Shown: positions 28,201-40,928, numbered from the stretch's first letter. The stretch is 64,000 bases of DNA from Torymus aiolomorphi (GCA_036365515.1 CM070877.1:4411001-4475000); one strand, 5' to 3'. Made by a program: numbers and translations. Notes: a model not told the origin generated them from the sequence alone.

Positions 28201-31200
28201 ACTATTATTATTTGGAATTTTTTAAATCATATATTTTTAAACCTAATAAGTTTTTATTAACTATAAGTTTTATATTATTTTTTAAATAAAAGACAACATT
28301 CTTCTAACTTTGTAAGAAAGCATCAAATAAAACAGATGTTAATTTCAGTATTAAATGATAATCAAGCATTATACATGTATGAATTATGGTATAAATGCTT
28401 TTACGCATATTTTGAATTTCAGATGTACTTTGTTCATAAAGACCACATATGCTATAAAATTTGTCTAGTCAATACAAATTTATTAGGAAAATAAATATAA
28501 AATTATGTGAAACAGTTATTGAGTATTACGGTAATCATGTATAATGCAAGAAAAAAAGAATGAATTTGACTACATGTTGTTGAAACTTGTGATTTCAAAT
28601 AAAATTAGTAACGTAAGAATGTCAGTACTAACTAGACTACTAACATAACATTTATATAATTCACTTTCTTATAAGTAATAAATTTTGTTGTACATTGCAT
28701 TTGCCATCACAAATGCATTAAACTAAGCTAACTGTATTTCTCTATTAGTGTCTGGAAATAGTAAAATACACTTTGAACACGGAAAAAAATCGCTGAAATG
28801 CCTATATTTGAATGCAAATCGATTTTTTTCATATCGTATTGAATGTGGCGCAAGCAAAAAAGATAAAAGAAAATGTCACTTCTAATGACGTCTCTTATGA
28901 ATTACACTTGCATTAACTGCAAAATTGTCGTACCCAGTATAATGAAAAATGGAGGAAAATAATGGGGTATTACTGAAATCAATAACTTCTCCTGTCTGCA
29001 GTGACTCAGTTCGTAGTACAACTAACATTTTCGTTCGTGATAAATTATAAGCCTAATTAAAATGTTTTTCGTACAAATCCGAAATGAGATTTTTTACATA
29101 ATGTTAAACGCACGTTATGTTCGATGACATTATACAATTTCTAGGCATTAACTTTATCGGAAATTTTTTCTTTGTTGCAGGTTTAAATCGAAACTGGTGC
29201 GATGCCTTGCCAGTTTTTCTTACGTCATAAGGAGTCTTTTGAATGTTTCTGTCACGGTATTCACGCCTTGTGTCGCATTGAAAACCGTCATCGGCCTGCC
29301 TTACTGGGCCAGCATTTGTGGCATTACAGCGATATCAATCGTCTTTACATTGATGGTAATTAATGCACTGACTTTATTTGGCTCTTATCAAGAATTATTT
29401 TCATTACTTTTTTAGTCAATTGCATTGTAAAAAGCTATATTATTTTATGAACTAAATTAAATGCTTTTCATTTTTTATACAGGGTGGTTTGAAAGCTGCA
29501 ATTCTCTCCGATGTCATTCAAGGCCTGACAATGATTGGAGTATCAGTGGTGATTATAATTCATGGAACCGTCGACACCGGAGGTTTTAGCACTGTTTTAA
29601 ATGTCACAAACGAGCGCGGTCGCCTGGACTTTTTGAAGTACGTACTTGCCACAAACTTCCTTGATCTCTTGAATCCCTATTTCTATCCGATTCATCCGCG
29701 CATAATTTCGTTTAATTGGTGTATCCTTTCAATGAGCGATTTTCACGTAAAATTTTCTTTGCAGCTTTGACATGGATCCGACTATTCGAGTTAACACTGT
29801 ATCAGCGATTCTGGGTCAGCTTTTCATGAGTCTCTCTATCTTCGGCTGCCAGCAAAACTTTGTCCAGCGTTACTGCAGTATGAGCAGTCGTTCCAAAGTC
29901 GTCAAGTATGTATCATTCCCTATAAATTACGATAAAAACTTTTTCGCTTTTAAAACTTATAACTGGGTTCTTATTTAAAAGAGGTACTAATTAACGTTTG
30001 AAAACATTTAAAAAATTAAAAATTTAATATTTATATTTAAATTTATTATATCTAAATATTTTATATTAGTTTTTTCTTAAAATTAGTAAAAAGTAATAAA
30101 TATATTTTATTTCAATACAAGGAAGGGGATCATCTACAAACAAAAAGGTGAATTTTTTCCTAATTGGCTTTTTTCCATTTACTTTACAGAACAATGATGG
30201 CTAATATCCCTGTAATTACTGTACTCTTCTCACTTTCGTGGGTAGTAGGTATGGTGATATTCACCAGCTACGCCGACTGTGATCCTATGAGCTTGGGCTA
30301 CACGTCCAAGTTTGATGAGATAGTGCCATTCTACGTAGAAGATAAGTTTGTTTATCTTCCTGGGCTGTTGGGTCTTGTTATGGCAACTCTTTTCAACAGT
30401 TCTCTAACCATCACCGTTTCCATTCTCAACTCCTTGGCTACTGTCACCTTCGAGGATTTTCTTAGCCAAATCCCAGCTTTGAGGAACTTGAAAGATACTC
30501 AACAGCTTAAAATTATTAAGTTACTGGGAGTCTTCTACGGATTCCTCGTTATTGGAGTGAGCTTTCTAGTTGGTATGCTCTCGGGTGTCATCGAATCCTC
30601 GATGTTGATGACATCTGCTACTTCTGGACCTCTTCTCGGTGTCTTCGTACTAGCCATGCTGGTACCTTGTGCCAACTGGAAGGGAGCTTCTGCTGGTATG
30701 ATCTTCAGCCATGTGACTACTTTGTGGTTAACCTTTGGACGTCTGAGTCTGGACATTCCTACCGAATCTCTGCCACTGTCTACGGATGGGTGCCAAAATG
30801 ACACGTTCTCCGCGCATCTGACGAAGGCTAGGGATGCCATACCAAAGCAGTGGTCCAGTGCAACCAAAGATCACCTCTTCGAAGAGGAAACGCCGGAATC
30901 GGTTCTTGACAATATCTATGGAATCACCTACATGTACTACGCGCTGATTGGTAGCATTTCAACGGTCGTGGTAGGAATCATCGTAAGTCTGTTAACTGCT
31001 GACTCAAAGGAAGACGCCTACGAGGAGCATCTGCTTCATCCTGCCATTCTCAAAATGTCGAAGGCTATGCCTGGAAAGCCAAGGCTCTTCGCGACGAGCT
31101 CGCGCTTCAACGACAACAACAACTCTGTGAACGGAACTGGAACTACAAGTATCTCAGACGATTCGCTGAAGGCAGACGGGAAGAAGTTCGATCACAAGGT

Positions 31201-31294
31201 ACAACTGGACAATGCTTACGTGGAGAAACTCGATGCGATGAAAAGAGCCACGTTGGAGGTGACGAACGAAGTGCAAAAGGGCACGAAACTGTGA
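25240..31294 (+). CDS. SLC5-family solute:sodium symporter, SMCT-like
   Basis: Five coding exons join in frame: 25,240-25,595, 29,181-29,355, 29,483-29,637, 29,765-29,905 and 30,190-31,294, giving 643 aa. Donors and acceptors are GT/AG throughout. The product matches SLC5 multi-pass membrane transporters, closest to sodium-coupled monocarboxylate carriers. Visible family landmarks are GYPSELYYRGS (residues 70-80), GITSVYQYLDMRF (108-120), MGGLKAAILSDVIQG (from 177), FGCQQNFVQRY (255-265), LPGLLGLVMATLFNSS (332-347) and SLATVTFEDF (357-366). The last exon also holds the final membrane segments and a Ser/Asn-rich cytoplasmic tail. The tail ends in TKL, a class I PDZ-ligand type end like the TRL of human SLC5A8. 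I chose the ATG at 25,240 because it sits just after a good acceptor and before the first membrane segment; an upstream in-frame ATG would lie in the intron. Odd: Arg60 and Ile350 occupy positions that contribute to the sodium site in relatives. Substrate is not known. Confidence 0.93.
27089..27796. repeat. TTAA-flanked foldback element in intron 1 of the SLC5 gene
   Basis: A 708-bp segment whose two halves are inverted copies over roughly 250-300 bp each, with a short T-rich centre at about 27,400-27,460. It starts GGCGATCTTACACC and, read from the other end, GGCGGTCTTACACC. TTAA flanks both sides (27,085-27,088 and 27,797-27,800). No transposase is encoded. It sits in the 3.6-kb first coding intron, so pre-mRNA of the host gene would carry a long hairpin. 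Confidence 0.85.
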
Positions 31295-34200
31295 GATTGC
31301 CAATTTGACGCACTTCCACGATACGAGACTGATGATCCGACGAAGTGATCCCGATAACGCGGCGTCGCTGTTTTTCGTCAATTAGTACGCATGTGTGAGT
31401 GAAAGTATTCTCGAACTACGTAAACTATATGAAAGTGTTATTGCCGTTTCTCTTGCGTTAGTTGCCGATATCGTCGACGTAGTGTTTAGTGTATCATAAC
31501 CAGTATTCGATGTTTAGAGCACCGGCTCAATATGCAGTACCGAAGTAGACCGTTTGGATGGTTTACTGAAAAAAGCGACGTAGTGGCCTTACAACTGTTC
31601 AAGAGACTGAGGAGATAGGAAATAGCGACCTCCTTTGAAATACGATATTACAGGTGCTTGATTAACTAGTAGTCCACTTTTCCTCAGTACGTCTTGATGG
31701 GACATTAAATATTGATAAGATTGAAAAAGCTGATTACCTTGGAATGCACATTTTATATAGTTTTTGCCATAATGTTTTAGATATTGACTTTAGACGTCCG
31801 CTTTTTATATGTTGCATATTAGTATTAGATTTTGTAGTGAATATCAAAATAATTTATTTAATTAATGTATTTTTGTAATTGTGTATTCCAAGCTGAATCA
31901 GAGATATTGATTACTTCACCAATTGCAAAGCCCTTTACTTTAGACAAAATTGTAAATATAATATTTAGCCGATACAAAATTGACTTTTACTAAAAAATTA
32001 GCAAACATTATTCGGGTTCGAGGTATTGTTTCGATAAGAATATATAATAATTATCCTATATCGCCTATTTTTGAAGCGAATTATATCTTAAAATATTAGA
32101 ATCCTTATGAGTATGTAACTCAATACATGAGATCTGATTATCGATTGCCCATTTTCAATTTTAGACACGTTCATAATAATCGTTCATATATCATCTCACA
32201 CCAAATACTGGAGGCCTTGGATTACGTAATCTATTTTATTCATTTAATACTTTTTTATTAGGATAATAACTATATCACTGATTGTTTAAAACCGAAAGAT
32301 AAATATCATTTTTACAGTTTCCCGCATAAAAACTAATTTACCAAGGTTTTCAAGTATTACATTGCCTATCCTTAAGGCATTCCCATGCCCGTGTACATAT
32401 ACATACACTTGCTTTTTTTTACAACGGTAATACCAGTTGAAACAGAAACGCAAGTGAGGTGCAAAAGAAACAGAGAAAGAAGAGAGAGAGAGAAGGGGGT
32501 CAAGTGTGCCGACGATTCGTGTGCGTGAATTTTCCTGTATTCGGGTCCAGACTTTTTTCTCTACATGTGTAGATGCGTGTTTTGCCTCCCCTCTCTCTCT
32601 CTCTCTTTCTCTCCCTTGTACTCGAACTATCTTTCTCTTCCGCTCTCCTTTACGGCTTTGAAATCTCCGACTCCAAATGACCATAAAAAGGCCTTAGGCT
32701 TCTTTCTCTCTACGATCTACAAGAAAGAAAAGAGAGAAAGCGAAAGACAGAAACAGAGACAGAGATAAAAGACAAATGAGATATATAGAAAAAGGCAGGG
32801 AATCACAGATAGAGAAATAGCGTGACAAAGTTTGAATGCCGTCACGCGGGTAAATACGTGCATCTTTATGTCTATATATATATATATATATATATCCTCT
32901 CTCTCTCTCTTTTTCTCTTTCGCTCGCTCGCTCTCGCTCTTACTCTGGAGTTGAGCGACCACTTTGTCCGCGTGTTCAGGGCGAAAGAGCCCAGTGAGAA
33001 TGGAAGTACCGGACATACGTCTGCATGTGTACAAGTCGCCTAAGGAAATTGTTAAATCTTCCCCTGCTCTTTCTGCCTCTGTCTTTCTCCCTCTTCTTCA
33101 CCTTTCCCCCATCCCACCCTCTCTTCATCCCGCTCTTTACAAGAGAACCTTGTACGGGTTTTTCTCTTTTTTTTTCATTTCTGATACTTTTGTTTTTTTG
33201 TAAAGCAGTACTTAGGCATTCTACAATTTTTAGTCAATTTTGTCGACATTTTTATGATTTATAAATGAATTTCAAAACCAGCAAAGATCTTTGTTGAATT
33301 GCATGTTGTTAATATTGATTATTCAAGACGTACTTAAATTATTACTGTTTAATTATAAGTATTGGAAACAAGCCAAAGTTCTTATTAATTTAATCGAAAA
33401 TAAGTACTTAAGAGACTTGCTAAAAGACAACTTATAAGTACTTATATTACACTATTTATTTGCACTATTTTCTTAATTATTAAAATCAATCAACTTTTCA
33501 TTCAACGTATCCCAAAGAATTTGAAATCATTAATAAGTTCTAAAAATGGAAATAACAATTCATTAAAAGTTGCAGATTATGTGTGAATTCCGTGATTGAT
33601 CTTCATTCGTGATTGTACGAAAGTAGCACAAACTTAATACTTAAGATTATATTTAACTACAACTCAACTCGAAACGTTCGAATTCGCATTTCCAGTTCAA
33701 CGAAGCGGCGTTCACGCGCTAAATTCATCGACTTTACCTATAGTTCAGATTTGTGTAATATATCAAATAAAATACGAAGACATAACTACGATATCGCGTT
33801 TCGAACTCTATTTTTTGTAAGCATTATATATAAGCGATGAATATTTATTTACGAGACACATTGATGTTCGTGAGAGTGATATACTCAAGAATGCGTAAAG
33901 GAGCGTTTGTAACATATGTTTGCAAGTTGTCGCTGATGAAAAATGATGTATACGTACGTATATGTGTAGAAATATATATTTTCTGAATCCCAATATTTTT
34001 GTAGGCCGATATATACGATGGAAGTGAAGAGAGCAGCAGCTCGACACATTGATGTTGTTGATATGTAAAATTATTGATTAGTAAGTAGCTAGCGATTACA
34101 CATTATTATATATACATAAATCATAGTTAGTTTGTACATCGCAATCGGCCGCGCGCGACGGTTGGTTGCTGTCGTTAATGTGAATTTGTAATGGACGATA

Positions 34201-34930
34201 GATTATTATCGATCTGCTAGATCGAGTTATACGTGAAATATGAGTGACAATGCTCTACGTGAAAAATGTGGAAAAAATGCAAGATATATGCATGTACGAT
34301 GTACATGAGCACATTAAAGTATACTTTTTTATTAATAAATCATTATTGTTGTTTCTTTCATTTATACATAATCCAAAAATCCATCCTTAATTATATAAAT
34401 CTAACATACAATTTTATGTGTCAATTTGTTTGTTTTAATTTAATAAATTGAATTACTGTAAAGATATATCTATTTTTATATTATATTTCACTTTATTTAT
34501 GATGAATATTGTATAACCGTAAAATTTTTGGTATTTTTTTACGTATAGAAATACTTCAAATGTCGCAATTCTTAATTGAAGTTTAGTATTAAATTTCCTA
34601 TTGATTCGATCCAAGAGTGACATATTCTGTCATCGCAATTAAATGAAAAATTTAATTGATGGAACACCTAAAATGAATTCATATAAAATCGAATAAAAAG
34701 CTCAAAATGTTCTTTCGAAGGTATTTTTATTTTCAACTGTCAACGAAAATTCAAACAAATTGAAATGCATATTAACTGTTTATAACACAATATAAAAATT
34801 GTTAATTCATAGAATTACTTTTTAATTGCTACTGGAACCACCAAATTATTTTATATTAAAGATCTTTGTTCGTTTTTACTATAAAATTTCCGTTTTTACA
34901 AATTTGATACATTCATTAAGAGAATATTCA
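31295..34930. other. 3' UTR of the SLC5 gene, then gene-free sequence
   Basis: The first several hundred bases after the TGA at 31,292-31,294 are presumably 3' UTR. I found no AATAAA in the first 600 bp; an ATTAAA variant at about 31,705 may serve as the poly-A signal. Beyond, low-complexity CT and AT tracts lie at 32,480-33,130, and the rest is AT-rich sequence with no supported gene. Confidence 0.5.
32873..32960. repeat. (TA)n followed by (CT)n and (CGCT)n microsatellite
   Basis: A (TA)n run at 32,873-32,895 passes directly into CTCTCTCT and then TCGCTCGC/TCTCGCTC sequence. Further CT-rich tracts flank it at 32,580-32,615 and 33,060-33,130. Confidence 0.9.
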
Positions 34931-35350
34931 TTTATTCCATCAAGCGTCCGAGTGTATTCCGTTACATACACGCAACGCAAAATAACGCACGCGATGATGT
35001 GATATACACCGAACCAGCTGCAACCAAAGCCCATACAAATACCGGGATTAAAGCTTCGCGGGCGAGATTTCTCTTCGGAGCGGCAAAAAGCGAGAACGCG
35101 CTACTTCGGAGTAATGGACGAAAAAGCCAGCAAAATTCCCATTTGCCCTTCGAAAAACTTCGCAGAGCGCGGCACGTAAAAAGCTACGATACGCTGATGT
35201 CGGAACGAATGAATATTTCGCCTCGTCTTCCTCTTCGAGCGTTCGCAAAAAGTCGCGAGCGAAAGGCTTTACTTGCGGGGATTAGATTTCCGCTGCGTAT
35301 CTTCTGGTTTGCGTGTGCGCAGTGCATCAGTTATGCGGATGCAGAAGAGT
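34930..35350. other. GC-rich islet
   Basis: CG-rich islet of about 420 bp with overlapping open frames on both strands (118 aa on +, 66 aa on -). Neither frame shows a recognisable domain or splice context. From 35,351 to 35,747 the sequence is AT-rich and I see nothing in it. Confidence 0.35.
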
Positions 35351-35749
35351 TTTAGTAATCTTTGAGATCGATTGATATTTGGTTTTTTAATTTGTTTATA
35401 CGTGGAAAAATATTTAAAATATATTTGCAGCTGCGAAGACAAAATTTAGTTGGCTGCAAATCGATGAAATATTGAGCTTTATATTTCATTTTATGTAATA
35501 TGGCAATCACAATTTGAGAGAAGAGTTTATTTTATATTTGTTTAACGACACAAACCTACAGGACTGTAGAGATAGAATGAAAATATTAACAGAAATTTGA
35601 TTAAATATAATAATATATCCCTGGTTGAAATTAATGTAAAATACCAATCTTTTAATTGATCAAATACGTTTTATTTGCACTTCATGTATATCAATTCTGT
35701 TGAATTAAAAACTGGGCGGAAATCTCCCATGCATTACTGGTACATAATA

Positions 35750-37044
35750 CGAGGGTCATTTGACAAGTACCTAGCCTCACCGCCAGATGGTGCCACTATC
35801 GCACCAGAAATACACTACAGTGCAGTATCTTCCTGTAAACGGTTACAGACGAAATTTCAGCCGGATCGGAGTTGTAGTTTATTTTTGAGTGCGTGTGAAA
35901 GCAAATGTGTCCGTTGATTTTTGAAAAAATGGAGAAAGAACAATATCGGTCGGTGATTCGATTCTTGTTTTTGGAAGGGAAATCGCGCAGTGAAATTAAA
36001 GAACGCTTGGATGCAGTGTATGGGGATGCTTCTCCTTCGATGGCGACCGTTAAATTTTGGTATAACGAGTTTCAACGTGGTCGTACGTCGGTTTTTGATG
36101 ATCCACGCCCAGGTGCTCCGAAAACAGCCACTACGGAGGAGAACGTGACAAAAATACACGATATCGTTTTGTCAGACCGCCGATTAAAGGTGCACGAGAT
36201 AGCTGCGATAGTAGGCATCTCAGAAGAACGCGTGTGGCATATCCTACATGAGATTTTAGGCATGAGGAAGCTGTCAGCAAGGAGGGTGCCGCGTTTGCTG
36301 ACTGCAGACAACAAGCGCATCCGTGTGACCAGTTCAGAGCAGTGTTTGGAGCTGTTTAATCGCAATCCAAAAGAGTTTTTGCGTCGTTACGTGACCGTCG
36401 ACGAAACATGGATTCACTACTACACTCCAGAGACCAAGGAGCAGTCAAAACAGTGGACCTTACCCGGTGAACCTGCTCCGAAGAAGGCGAAGACGGTCCC
36501 GTCGGCCGGAAAGGTGATGGCCACTGTTTTCTGGGATTCTCAAGATGTGATTTTTATTGACTATCTGGAGAAGGGCAAAACGGTCACAGGACAGTACTAC
36601 GCCGAACTATTGAGCCGATTTGACGCCGTGTTAGAAGAAAAATGGCCCCATTTGTCTAAAAAGAAAGTGCTTTTCCACCACGATAATGCACCGACTCACA
36701 CTTCTGCACTCGCCACGGCTAAATTGGTCGAATTACGCTACGAACTGCTGCCCCATCCACCGTATTCTCCAGATTTGGCTCCGTGCGATTTTTTTTTTGT
36801 TTCGGAACCTAAAAAATTCGCTCGCCGGGAAGAGATTCCACTCCAATAACGAAATAATCGCCGCCACGGAAGCCTATTTTGCAAACCAAGAGAAAACATT
36901 TTTTTCAACGGGGTTAAAAAAATTGGAACACCGCTGGACCAAGTGTATTCAACTAAAAGGAGACTACATTGAAAAATAAATTTTATTTTTTGTACAATTT
37001 TGGTGTTTTCATTTGTAGGCTAGGTACTTATCAAATGACCCTCG
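35750..37044 (+). mobile_element. mariner element, near full length, mellifera-like
   Basis: A 1,295-bp element with terminal inverted repeats of about 27 bp starting CGAGGGTCATTTGA. The two ends differ at one base (C versus T after TTTGA). TA flanks each side (35,748-35,749 and 37,045-37,046), the standard mariner target duplication. Length, ends and transposase all match mariner. Protein sequence resembles the mellifera subfamily known from Apis, which is my recollection of the family, not a search. Nearly identical ends and a single coding lesion suggest a fairly recent insertion. Confidence 0.95.
35929..36979 (+). pseudogene. mariner transposase broken by one frameshift
   Basis: The ATG at 35,929 opens a frame with the N-terminal helix-turn-helix region (SRSEIKERLDAVYG, FWYNEFQRGRTS) and the D,D34D catalytic core. 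The first Asp is in VTVDETWIHYY, the second in HHDNAPTHTS, and the third 34 residues on in DLAPCD. An upstream in-frame ATG at 35,905 is less like the family start. After DFFF the frame is lost at a run of ten T (36,789-36,798). Reading one base differently resumes the expected C-terminal part (AGKRFHSNNEIIAATEAYF and on to a TAA at 36,977-36,979). One extra T in the run accounts for the break. As it stands the protein loses about 65 C-terminal residues and is probably inactive. Confidence 0.9.
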
Positions 37045-37289
37045 TATGTGTACGTACGTGAGCGATGATGTGCGTGAAATACGATACGGATCATCTTTTA
37101 TTCGAAAGTATGTATCTCTATCGCGATTTATGACTTGCGTCGAGTACACGTCCTTTTCTTTTTGTTGCAACAGGATTTTGATACTTCATGTGATTAAGTA
37201 TAGAGATTCAATGTATCCAACTAAGAGAATATGACGAGATTTTTTAAATCGTCAAGCTCTTGCAGTTTGCAAATTATTTTGCATTTACA

Positions 37290-37488
37290 TTTTTCAACGA
37301 AAAATCGACGTATCCGCTTTTTGAACAAACAATCGACGTGTCCGCTTCTTGAACCAAAAATCGACGTGTCTGCTTTTCCAACGAAAAATCGACATTACCG
37401 CTTTTCCAACAAAAAATCATCGTGTCCGCTTTTCTAACGGAAAATCGACGTCTCCGCTTTTTCCATTAAGCCGTCGATATGTCCCCTT
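37290..37488. repeat. 28-bp minisatellite, about seven copies
   Basis: About seven head-to-tail copies of a 28-bp unit, consensus roughly AATCGACGTGTCCGCTTTT followed by CCAACGAAA. Copies differ at several positions each, and the last copy is the most diverged. The period is not a multiple of three, and the frame across it (37,231-37,437) has no other support, so it is not protein-coding. It lies 245 bp beyond the mariner element. Confidence 0.85.
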
Positions 37489-38330
37489 TTATAGTCCCTC
37501 AGCGCGCACATGAAGAATGTCGTATGTGCCACAATAATTTTTTAATTTTAAAGGATTTAATGTTATTTTTTAATGATGATTATATATAGGTGTGTGTGTG
37601 TATCCTCTTTTAAAAACGATGGCAGGATATTGTGAAGCATTTAAAGAAGTGATGTGATTGGCTAATGAGTAAATATCCGGTTTGAATGGCGCCAAAATTT
37701 AAAACGTTCTCTGATATAAAATGAATATTTCGATTTAAATTAAGAATGATTTTTTAATGTGCGTTTGAATAAATTGGTAAAATAAACAGTAAGTTATAGA
37801 ATTAATTCAAAGTTCGTATTAGATAATTTCTTTATAAAATAAATACTGTTTTCATTTATTTTCTGAGTGGGAATGTTCATTAAAGAAAAATGCAATCATG
37901 ATGTGGAAAATATTTGTTATTGAATATTATTATGTAAGAAAATTGGGCGCGCGAAGCACGTATGGATTCTGCTAGCATATTAAAATTTTTAGTATTAAAA
38001 AAAATTTTACTCGTGAAAGGAAACATTTTCAAGAGATCACTTCAAATACACACACACGCACACACACACTCACACGCACACACGCCCGCACGCGCGCACC
38101 CACACACAGTTATATATAATCGTATGTGTATTGACAACTAATACAACTAATTGTAGTTGTACGGAGAAAAATACATTTTGTACTTCAACCAGGACAATAA
38201 TTAAAAAATCCACGGTGGTTCTCAATCTGAAAACGCGGAGCGCCCGAGATAGGATGTTTTCACGCGCTCGGCTGAGATAGGATCTTCTTGCTCCCACCCG
38301 ACGAGATGTAGAATACCATGATCCACAAAT
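37489..38330. other. AT-rich spacer with imperfect (CA)n tract
   Basis: No gene is visible. An imperfect CA/CG-rich dinucleotide tract lies at 38,048-38,109. From about 38,330 the sequence becomes similar to the 3' flanks of the other two OBP genes, marking the left edge of the duplicated region. Confidence 0.6.
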
Positions 38331-38566
38331 AAGAACAAAATAAAATAACTATTCAAATTTGAATAGCCTATTTCTTCTTCTTTGGGATGCATATACAAGT
38401 TTTCGAATAACTGCAGGCCAGAGTGTGTAATTATCATGATCGTTTTTGATTAGTTCAATTCAACGTTTATTTCTAATAATAGTATATTTTTATTTATGAT
38501 GTTAAATGTGTACCCTTCTACGCGGTTTTACAACTATATCGAAAATTGTTATTAAGCGTTGTTCCA

Positions 38567-40130
38567 TTACAGGGCAGGAGGCGCTCCAAGTTTCTCATAG
38601 ATGCACTTTCTCATAGCTCCGGCTACTTCGCACTCACCACTTTGCTGGTTTGCTACAATATACACAAATATGAAATATTGTCAATCTCCAAACAATTTTT
38701 CTCAAGTATTTAAAACGAATCATGCTATTTTAAAAAGTTTACTTTTGTAATTTTTTTTTATAATTTTTTTTCTAGTATTTTTTAGTATATTATTTTTTAA
38801 TAAATTTTGAAATTAGGATATTTTTATCTTAATTCAACTATCTACTCTTAAAAAAAGTGATGATCGGAAGGTGTGAAGCCTGTATAGATTCGATTTGTGA
38901 TTGGTTCTTATCAAATCATCCAATCAAAAGACACGAGAATTTAAAATGAAATATGATTTAAATTTTTATGTGATGATTATAATTTATTTGAAGGAGGTGA
39001 ATTAAAGTGATAAGTATTAAATAAATAATAATTAAATTAATGTTGGTTGTAGCTTAAAAAAATAAATAACACGTTAAAATTCACAAAAATCAGCAAATTT
39101 TTACTTTTATCAATAAAGAAGGTTTCGAGAATTGAAATGAAAAGTAAAAGGGATTCTTTAAAATAAATTATGTCAAAATACTGTTCAGATTTTATTCTTT
39201 ATTTAATAGTTCCTAAAAAGAATCGAATAGCTTATAGTTTCTACCCTCAAAATTTAGTATTGGTCAAGGGTAAATAAGGAGCTGTTCGGAATAAGGGAGT
39301 TTCTCTTATGGAAAATCCATATGTACTCTAGTATTATCAATTATTAAAGATGCATTGAAATTAAAAGAAAAAGATTTTCGGCTTATAACGAATAAAAAAA
39401 GTACATGAAGCGCGCGCGGCGTACATGGATTTACCTAGTATGAATAAATAATATAAATTTACCTGTATTTACGCATTCAGTAAATTTGGCCTTCAAAGTG
39501 TCATCAGCCTTAGGCATGTGCTTTGCCAAACTTTTCAAAACATTCTCTAGACTTACTTTTCCGTCTACCAACTGGAAAATGAGATAAAAATAAAATTCAA
39601 TTTCTAAAGAATAAACTAATAATTTACAAATTTTGTAATTTTTCTGACTACTAACTTCTCCAAGCTTTTTCATCAAGCAAGCTTCATAGCATTTCACCTT
39701 TTGGTCTTTAAAATGTGGAGGATCATTCGGCTTTTCTAAAAGCAAAAGAATCTTGATAATATAACATTTTAATTCTAAGAGTATGAATCTGAATTTAAAT
39801 TTAATCTATTTACCACTCGTTCCAATTTCAGCCGCACATTCGTCAAATATTTTTTTCACTTCATCTGGTGATACACACTGAACGCATACCTAAATAAAGA
39901 AACAAAAAGGGTTATAAATATTTCAGTTAAAGATATTTTTGAAAAATCCGAATTAATAATATAATATGAGTGGCAACAAATTGTTAATTTTACGAAATTT
40001 TGAACCCCGCTCATCATGACTTACAAAAAGATTTTAAAACTGATATGTACTATAAAGGTACCAAGTTTACACGTAATCGCTTACTCACTGCAAATGCGAG
40101 GACACCAACGAGACAGACAAACTTATTCAT
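38567..40130 (-). CDS. Classical odorant-binding protein, copy 1 (OBP1)
   Basis: Five exons on the minus strand join in frame: 40,130-40,089, 39,889-39,814, 39,735-39,656, 39,571-39,463 and 38,652-38,567, giving 130 aa. All introns are GT..AG. Residues 1 to about 19 form a hydrophobic signal peptide (MNKFVCLVGVLAFA then VCVQC). The mature part has the six OBP cysteines. C1 is in FDEC, C2 and C3 in VKCYEAC (three residues between), C4 in FTEC, and C5 and C6 in GECEVAGAMRKC (eight between). There are 22, 39 and 10 residues between C1-C2, C3-C4 and C4-C5. OBPs are small secreted helical carriers of hydrophobic odorants or other ligands in sensillar lymph and other tissues. The ligand is unknown. 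An AATAAA lies about 73 nt beyond the stop. This copy is the most diverged of the three. Confidence 0.93.
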
Positions 40131-40174
40131 TTTGCACACCGTTTTTACTTAGAACTGAAGTAAGCCGGGTTGAG

Positions 40175-40209
40175 ACTGAACACAACTTTAAGTTCGCTCG
40201 GTACATATA
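40175..40209 (-). promoter_or_regulatory. Core promoter of OBP1 (TATA + initiator)
   Basis: On the minus strand TATATGTA starts at 40,209 and TCAGTC follows with its A at 40,177, exactly 32 bases later. The predicted 5' UTR is 47 nt to the ATG at 40,130. OBP2 and OBP3 have the same arrangement and spacing. Confidence 0.75.
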
Positions 40210-40928
40210 CAGACCTTCTTCTATAGAAGAATTAACTATACAGAAAACATTATGCATTTTACCTTCTGTTAAATTAACTGTTAATTATTAGTTTACATAT
40301 GGAATACAATTTTTTCAAAGTTACTTAGAAAAATAATATTCTAAAAGAGCTACTTATATTTTAATAGACTAATTTTCTATTGTGATTTTGGATAGATAAC
40401 ACAAATTTGTTATGTAAGCAGTTACTTTAAAGCGTATACAGATACACAAAGCATACGACTTATATATTTTTATGGTCACTTATCTATTTCCTTAGTATTT
40501 ACTAGCACATATAAATGATTGTCTCATAAAAAAATGGCAGTGCTTAAAAGTATTTTATTCCCGACTCCATTATAATGGATTATATACGGGTCCATTATAG
40601 TGGCCACAGTTAAGCCGGGAATGAAGATCTATACGACGCGACAGAAACGTCGATTATTTCCGCTGATGATCACTTCCCTCGATGATAATCTGCGACTTTA
40701 TTCCCTTGTCGCATAATGTACTATAACTTATGATGCATCCACGGAAAAAAATGATTTGTTATCCTTACCAACCGGTTCGTTAACATGGACAGAACAAAAA
40801 ACAAATAATCAGATTAGCAAACACGTAGTAGTTCCGCCAACCATTTTCATATCGTTACACTTACTTAATCAATTGTTATTTAAAACTATCAATAAAGATA
40901 GTCACGATAACCATTTTCATATTGTTAA

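Noticed and set aside
37290..37488. CRISPR-like array
   Set aside because: The 28-bp copies are directly adjacent with no unique spacers, and the DNA is eukaryotic; it is a minisatellite.
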